A stretch of DNA of 64,000 bases from assembly GCF_003966695.1 (NCBI RefSeq), contig NZ_AP018828.1:526001-590000 (forward strand). The letters are read 5' to 3'. Source of the DNA: Asticcacaulis excentricus (lineage in GTDB: Bacteria > Pseudomonadota > Alphaproteobacteria > Caulobacterales > Caulobacteraceae). The translations under genes and the position numbers were made by a program. A model generated the notes under the pieces. It saw nothing but the letters and a program-made list of their open reading frames with translations, made no database searches and was not told where the DNA came from. Shown one piece after another: positions 60,079 to 64,000 of this stretch (its first letter is position 1; the number at the start of each line of letters is the position of its first letter).

Positions 60079-60540
60079 ATGATCAAGAAAGTAAAATGGC
60101 TCCCGCTTTTTCTGCTTCTGGCGGCCTGTCAGCCGAAACCGCCGGAGCGCGAAGCGCTTCAGGTTCTATCGGGCGGTGCCACCCATGCGTTTCAGGTGGA
60201 AATCGCGGATGACGAACAGGAACGCGAAACCGGGCTGATGAACCGCGATAACCTGCCGGCCGGGCAGGGGATGCTGTTCCTGTTTCCGGATGCTCGCGAA
60301 CGCGCCTTCTGGATGAAGAATACGCACATACCGCTTGATATTCTTTATATTTCCAAGTCAGGCGAGGTGATTTCCATTCAGAAAAACACGATGCCAATGA
60401 ACGAAACGCCGCTGCATTCGTTCGGCCCGGCGGCGGCGGTTCTGGAAATCAATGGCGGTCAGGCAGATGCCTTGGGGATCAAGCCGGGCGACCGCATTAC
60501 GCACCGCTTCTTCGAAGGCAAGGGGCCGATGCCGCAATAG
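60079..60540 (+). CDS. DUF192 lipoprotein
   Basis: 153 aa from the ATG at 60079, giving a clean lipoprotein signal (MIKKVKWLPLFLLLAAC, lipobox LAAC). An ATG at 60061 overlapping the previous gene is an alternative. The DUF192 core is plain: ERETGLMNRDNLPAGQGMLF, FWMKNTHIPLDILYI, VLEINGGQADALGIKPGD. Members are small extracytoplasmic proteins of unknown function, found in bacteria and haloarchaea. Probably cotranscribed with the cyclotransferase. Confidence 0.88.
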   Translation: MIKKVKWLPLFLLLAACQPKPPEREALQVLSGGATHAFQVEIADDEQERETGLMNRDNLPAGQGMLFLFPDARERAFWMKNTHIPLDILYISKSGEVISIQKNTMPMNETPLHSFGPAAAVLEINGGQADALGIKPGDRITHRFFEGKGPMPQ

Positions 60541-60627
60541 ACGCTTGTTCTGTGGGTGGTGTGTAAAACGGCTTGCGGAACCGGCTATGAAGTGGCATGT
60601 AGCGCGCCTTGCCTGCGGGCAGGGTGT

Positions 60628-60750
<123 letters not shown>

Positions 60751-60950
60751 CATCCGGAGCTTGGTTCGACCCGATAAGAGGTTCGACGGCCAGTGATGAT
60801 CATTTTGCCGGAGGCACAATGATCACACGCAGACGCGGCGGAGCGAAGCGGAGCCAATCTCTCGCCTGACTCGGGCGCAATACCCTGTCTCAATTTCCCG
60901 ATACATCCGCGGCGACTCTGCGTTATCCTGTAACCCGTGGGAGGGATGCC
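60751..60950. other. Intergenic region before the YkuD-family gene
   Basis: 200 bp with no recognisable gene. It ends in GGGAGGG, the ribosome-binding site of the next gene. Confidence 0.4.
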
Positions 60951-61673
60951 ATGAACGGAAAGCGTGGGTTTTTACTGGTCATAGCCATCGTTGTACTTTG
61001 CGGCTCGCTTTGGGCCGTCAAGCCTTGGGAGTCGGGCGCGGCAGACCTTCAACAGGTACGCAAAGAGCGACTGAGCCATATCCGGGCGTCCTTGACTCAA
61101 AACGACCTGCAACTGGGCCAGCCCATACTCGTCCGCATCTTCAAGGAAACGGATGAACTGGAGCTTTGGGTCAAGTCGGGGACAAAATACCAACTCTACA
61201 AAACCTTTCGGATCTGTAGCTGGTCCGGTGCTCTCGGTCCCAAACAGAAAGAAGGGGATGGGCAGTCACCCGAAGGCTTTTATAGCGTCTCACGTGCGCA
61301 GATGAAACCCGATAGCCAATACCATCTGGCTTTCAACCTCGGCTATCCGAATGCTTTTGATCGAGCCAACGGCCGAACCGGCAGTTATCTGATGGTCCAC
61401 GGCAAATGTGCCTCAATCGGCTGTTATGCCATGACTGATAAAGGGATTGAGGAAATCTGGTTGATAGCTGATGAGGCCTTGAAAGGGGGGCAGACCGCCT
61501 TTCAGGTGCACGTTTATCCATTCCGCATGACCGACGCGAATATAAAACGCCATATGGGTTCGCAGTGGTTGGGCTTCTGGACGGACCTGAAAGCGGGTTA
61601 TGACCGGTTTGAGCAAAATCACGCCGACCTAAATGTTACGGTCGTCCATAAAAGATACAGGGTCGCCCCATGA
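60951..61673 (+). CDS. YkuD-domain protein, YafK/DpaA-like murein enzyme
   Basis: 240 aa. An N-terminal hydrophobic segment (FLLVIAIVVLCGSLWAV) exports or anchors it. The YkuD core has His150 (YLMVHGKC) and catalytic Cys158 (SIGCYAMTD), the HG-x-SxGC pattern. The local form MVHGKCASIGCYAMTDKGIEE matches E. coli YafK (DpaA/LdtF), which releases Braun lipoprotein from peptidoglycan rather than forming 3-3 crosslinks. Whether this organism tethers proteins that way is not known from the window. GGGAGGG precedes the start. It overlaps the next gene by 4 nt. Confidence 0.85.
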   Translation: MNGKRGFLLVIAIVVLCGSLWAVKPWESGAADLQQVRKERLSHIRASLTQNDLQLGQPILVRIFKETDELELWVKSGTKYQLYKTFRICSWSGALGPKQKEGDGQSPEGFYSVSRAQMKPDSQYHLAFNLGYPNAFDRANGRTGSYLMVHGKCASIGCYAMTDKGIEEIWLIADEALKGGQTAFQVHVYPFRMTDANIKRHMGSQWLGFWTDLKAGYDRFEQNHADLNVTVVHKRYRVAP

Positions 61674-62053
61674 ACCGCGCCATAGCCGTCCTCTCAGGTC
61701 TCGCTGCGCTTCTGCTGCTCACCGCCGGTGCGCCGTTACGTGGGCCGCTGACCGATCCGGAGTGGGTGGTCTGGGGGGCAGGGGTGGCGGCTTTTGTGGT
61801 CGTGATGCTGGGTTTATTGGCGGTGTTAAAGCGGGGCATACTGCACGCGCTGGTGCATCTGATGGTCGTGGCCCTTCTGACCATCGCCGCCAGTTGGATG
61901 ATCCAGCACGCGCAGAAGGCGGTTGTGGATCGGCTGGTCATCTGTCTTTTAGGCCTCGGTGTGCTGACCGTATGGACGCTGTGGGCCGCCAGCGGCTTTG
62001 CCGTCGGCAAGCGGCCACCCAATTCCGACGACGACAGCTTCCTGCCGCTTTAG
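61670..62053 (+). CDS. Small integral membrane protein, unknown
   Basis: 127 aa with four hydrophobic segments (about 5-22, 33-52, 58-77 and 88-108) and a short acidic tail (NSDDDSFLPL). I do not recognise the family. The ATG overlaps the stop of the YkuD gene (ATGA), so it is translationally coupled and may assist or localise that enzyme. A hairpin ends the unit. Confidence 0.7.
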   Translation: MNRAIAVLSGLAALLLLTAGAPLRGPLTDPEWVVWGAGVAAFVVVMLGLLAVLKRGILHALVHLMVVALLTIAASWMIQHAQKAVVDRLVICLLGLGVLTVWTLWAASGFAVGKRPPNSDDDSFLPL

Positions 62054-62100
62054 ATCGGGATGGTTTTAAAGGGGAGCCTGATCCCGATCTAAAATTTTGT
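62052..62100 (+). terminator. Hairpin after the small membrane protein gene
   Basis: AGATCGGGAT (62052-62061) pairs with ATCCCGATCT (62081-62090), then AAAATTTTGTTTTG. The long loop and interrupted T tract make it a weaker terminator. Confidence 0.6.
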
Positions 62101-62151
62101 TTTGTCGCGATATTTTTGTCGAAAACCGCTCAAACTTTTCGACATATCGCT

Positions 62152-62385
62152 TTAGCGCTTCCGGCCTTTGTAGTTTTCCGACCAGCTTATGATCGGCAGC
62201 ACCGGAATCCCCCACAGTATGCCGGACAGGCCGTAATACAGCAGGTGCACCCAATCGTTGTCGGGCAGCCTTTCGCCAATGCTGGAAACGATCACCACAT
62301 AGACGGCCAGAAACACCACAATGCCGATACAGGCGATGACGCGGCGCACCGGCAAGCTGAGACCCTTTGTCGCATCTTCGCTCAT
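62152..62385 (-). CDS. DUF2842 small membrane protein
   Basis: 77 aa with two transmembrane segments (IACIGIVVFLAVYVVIVSSI and LLYYGLSGILWGIPVLPIIS) and a basic C-terminus (ENYKGRKR). The spacing and the YYGLSGILWGIPVLPII pattern match DUF2842, a family restricted to alphaproteobacteria, function unknown. GAGG lies upstream of the ATG. It is 13 bp downstream of the other small membrane gene on this strand. Confidence 0.75.
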   Translation of the reverse strand: MSEDATKGLSLPVRRVIACIGIVVFLAVYVVIVSSIGERLPDNDWVHLLYYGLSGILWGIPVLPIISWSENYKGRKR

Positions 62386-62398
62386 TGATTGACCCGCC

Positions 62399-62668
62399 TC
62401 ACTTCTTGACGTTCACTTTTTCGATGGCGCGCGTCAGGTGAAACAGCGCCAGAAGACCGGCCGAGCCCGCGCCGGCGGCTCGGAGCGTTGTGTAGAAGCG
62501 ATCCGGATAAATATCGAGAATATGGATGAAAAACGTCATCAGGATCGCCCCGAAAATGCCCACAAACATATTGATGATGGCGCTATAGCGGCTCCTGGTC
62601 AGGTTGTTGGCGATCCAACCGACGATGAACCCCGTCATACCGGCCAGAATCCAGTCCTGAACACCCAT
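62399..62668 (-). CDS. Small membrane protein, GlsB/YeaQ-like
   Basis: 89 aa with three hydrophobic segments. The N-terminal MGVQDWILAGMTGFIVGWIA resembles the transglycosylase-associated/YeaQ family, and GIFGAILMTFFI fits its second helix, but the match is by eye and loose. It forms a two-gene unit with the DUF2842 gene. Function unknown. Confidence 0.6.
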   Translation of the reverse strand: MGVQDWILAGMTGFIVGWIANNLTRSRYSAIINMFVGIFGAILMTFFIHILDIYPDRFYTTLRAAGAGSAGLLALFHLTRAIEKVNVKK

Positions 62669-62830
62669 TTGTGGAACCTTTCACATTTTTCCGTCGCGCA
62701 TCGCTTGAATTTCACCCCTCCCTGTGGGCAAATCAAAACGCACGGCCAATGCCTATTACAGGTTATTTCGCCGCAGTTGAACAGGTCCGCCCGACGGAAC
62801 CCAACAATTATTTTTCAGTGAGGCGTAACG

Positions 62831-63880
62831 GTGAGGCTTCCGCTCAAATCTCCTTCCGTGGCCATCTGGCTCTCTATCGTGGCCGCTATGGTCGTGCTGA
62901 TCGTTATGGTCGGTGGCGCCACCCGCCTGACCGGCTCAGGCCTGTCGATCACCGAATGGAAGCCCATCCACGGCGTAGTGCCGCCGCTGAATGACGCCCA
63001 ATGGGCCGAAGAATTCACCAAGTACCAGCAGATACCGCAGTACAAGCAGGTGAATGCGAACATGTCCGTGGAGCAGTTCAAATTCATCTTCTGGTGGGAG
63101 TGGGGTCATCGCCTGCTGGGTCGCCTGATTGGTGCCGCGGTCCTGATCCCCTTTATTGTCTTCCTGTTTATGCAGGCCATTCCGCAGCGCCTGATCTGGC
63201 GCTGCGCCTTACTCGTCGGGCTGGTCGGCGTGCAGGGGACGATTGGCTGGTGGATGGTGCATTCGGGGCTGGCCAACCGCATCGACGTCGCCCCCGAACG
63301 CCTGATGACACACCTCAGTCTGGCCCTGGTCATTATGATCTTTGCCATATGGACGGCCAACGAAGCCCTTCACGGCCAATCGCGCGGGCATGGCGCGCCC
63401 GGTGGATGGGTCGCCGCCGTCGCCGGTCTCTTTGGCCTGACCTTCCTGCAATCCATGCTGGGCGCGCTGGTCGCCGGTAACGATGCCGGGCTGGTCTATA
63501 ATGACTGGCCGCTGATGGGCGGGCGCATCGTGCCCTTTGTCGATTACTCCAAAGGCCTGTGGCACGTGTTCGTCCACGATCAGGGCATGGTGCAGGTCCT
63601 GCACCGCTTCAATGCCTATATCCTGCTGCTCTACGCCACGGCTCTGGTCCTGTGGCTGTGGCGGCGCTGCCTCGATGACGGTATGCGCCTGATCGCCGCC
63701 GCCTTCGGTGTGCTGGTCTGGTGTCAGGCCGCCCTCGGCGTCGCGACCCTGTGGACCAATGTGCACATTGCCTTCGGCCTTCTGCATCAGTTGGGCGCCG
63801 TCGGGCTGCTCATTCTGGCCACCCTGCTGCTGTGGAAGGTCGCCCGCGCCGATCGCGACTTCCGCCGGCGGAATTTCTAG
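62831..63880 (+). CDS. ctaA: Heme A synthase (COX15/CtaA type)
   Basis: 349 aa, GTG start, eight transmembrane helices. VGGATRLTGSGLSITEWKPI is the COX15 signature, and conserved haem-ligand histidines are seen at EWGHRLLGR, MTHLSLAL, VLHRFNAY and LLHQLGAVG. It hydroxylates and oxidises the haem O methyl group to haem A for aa3-type cytochrome oxidase. This is the longer type 2 form found in alphaproteobacteria and mitochondria. No oxidase genes are adjacent in the window. Confidence 0.94.
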   Translation: MRLPLKSPSVAIWLSIVAAMVVLIVMVGGATRLTGSGLSITEWKPIHGVVPPLNDAQWAEEFTKYQQIPQYKQVNANMSVEQFKFIFWWEWGHRLLGRLIGAAVLIPFIVFLFMQAIPQRLIWRCALLVGLVGVQGTIGWWMVHSGLANRIDVAPERLMTHLSLALVIMIFAIWTANEALHGQSRGHGAPGGWVAAVAGLFGLTFLQSMLGALVAGNDAGLVYNDWPLMGGRIVPFVDYSKGLWHVFVHDQGMVQVLHRFNAYILLLYATALVLWLWRRCLDDGMRLIAAAFGVLVWCQAALGVATLWTNVHIAFGLLHQLGAVGLLILATLLLWKVARADRDFRRRNF

Positions 63881-63893
63881 GGTGAGTAAAGAC

Positions 63894-63920
63894 GCAGGGG
63901 CCACAGGCCCCTGCACCCCA
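63894..63920 (+). repeat. Palindromic repeat element (family copy 2)
   Basis: Identical in all 27 positions to 52478-52504. It lies 14 bp after the heme A synthase stop. Confidence 0.85.
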
Positions 63921-63967
63921 CACCTATCCGCGCTCAAACTGAGATACAGCGTGTGAGGGAAGGATTG

Positions 63968-63994
63968 TTTGGGGGCGAAGCCCCACCTTTTTAA
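63968..63994 (+). terminator. Terminator-like hairpin near the window end
   Basis: TGGGGGC-GAA-GCCCCA followed by CCTTTTTAA, the likely end of the heme A synthase transcript. Confidence 0.7.
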
Positions 63995-64000
63995 CGTCAA

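Noticed and set aside
63209-64000. 263-residue minus-strand frame at the window end
   Set aside because: It is antisense to heme A synthase and begins in the palindromic repeat. It shares a short N-terminal peptide with the frame opposite rnj only because both translate the same repeat element.

Overview
The window is chromosomal DNA from an alphaproteobacterium of the Caulobacteraceae; Asticcacaulis or a close relative is my best guess from the moderately GC-rich composition. Supporting signs are a HAD-phosphatase gene of the CicA type antisense between clpP and clpX, an RNase E ending in the Caulobacter-type PNPase-binding tail (RGWWRR), a two-domain cold-shock protein, a fourteen-subunit nuo operon followed by birA-coaX-rnj, and class I PHA synthase. 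Almost all of it is vegetative core genome. I see no insertion sequence, prophage, integrase, CRISPR array or defence island.

Layout. 1-4.2 kb: an S41 protease lipoprotein cut by the window edge and a TonB-dependent receptor, both on the minus strand. 4.4-8.6 kb: tRNA-Leu, a DUF1697 protein, a coupled methyltransferase/metallo-hydrolase pair and a dicarboxylate-type symporter. 8.7-13.6 kb: the proteostasis block tig, a DUF2059 protein, clpP, cicA, clpX. 13.8-25.4 kb: a soluble chemoreceptor, a protein of unknown function, a periplasmic quality-control pair (DsbA-like, M48/TPR), rne, amiC, a lipoprotein cytochrome c, a small acidic protein and threonine aldolase. 25.8-29.2 kb: lon, hup and tRNA-Val, the last followed by tandem copies of its own 3' end. 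29.2-33.4 kb: a small membrane protein, a large autotransporter and twin tRNA-Asp genes. 33.7-49.2 kb: nuoA-N, with two extra membrane-protein genes inside the operon. 49.3-52.5 kb: birA-coaX-rnj. 52.6-58.1 kb: phaC, a small exported protein, glpX and recJ. 58.1-64 kb: twin tRNA-Glu, a double cold-shock protein, glutaminyl cyclase, DUF192, tRNA-Pro, a YafK/DpaA-type YkuD protein, small membrane proteins and heme A synthase.

How the genes work together. The window holds three AAA+ protease components plus trigger factor, a complete complex I with two candidate accessory proteins, heme A synthase and a c-type cytochrome for aerobic respiration, and a set of envelope-maintenance enzymes (AmiC, M48, DsbA-like, DpaA-like, S41).

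The most unusual signals are these: an 82-bp tandem array downstream of tRNA-Val in which each unit begins with the tRNA 3' half, an architecture like the E. coli tyrT/rtT locus; a cold-shock-like/TM2 fusion gene and a second membrane-protein gene inside the nuo operon; a 41-residue segment with 18 histidines in NuoL; EF-hand-like DxDxNGxxD loops in the autotransporter passenger; three copies of a palindromic intergenic element; and a run of three hairpins after amiC. I do not see a convincing new multi-gene system. Starts were chosen by ribosome-binding site, signal peptide and family N-terminus. Statements about families and Caulobacter synteny come from memory and were not searched.
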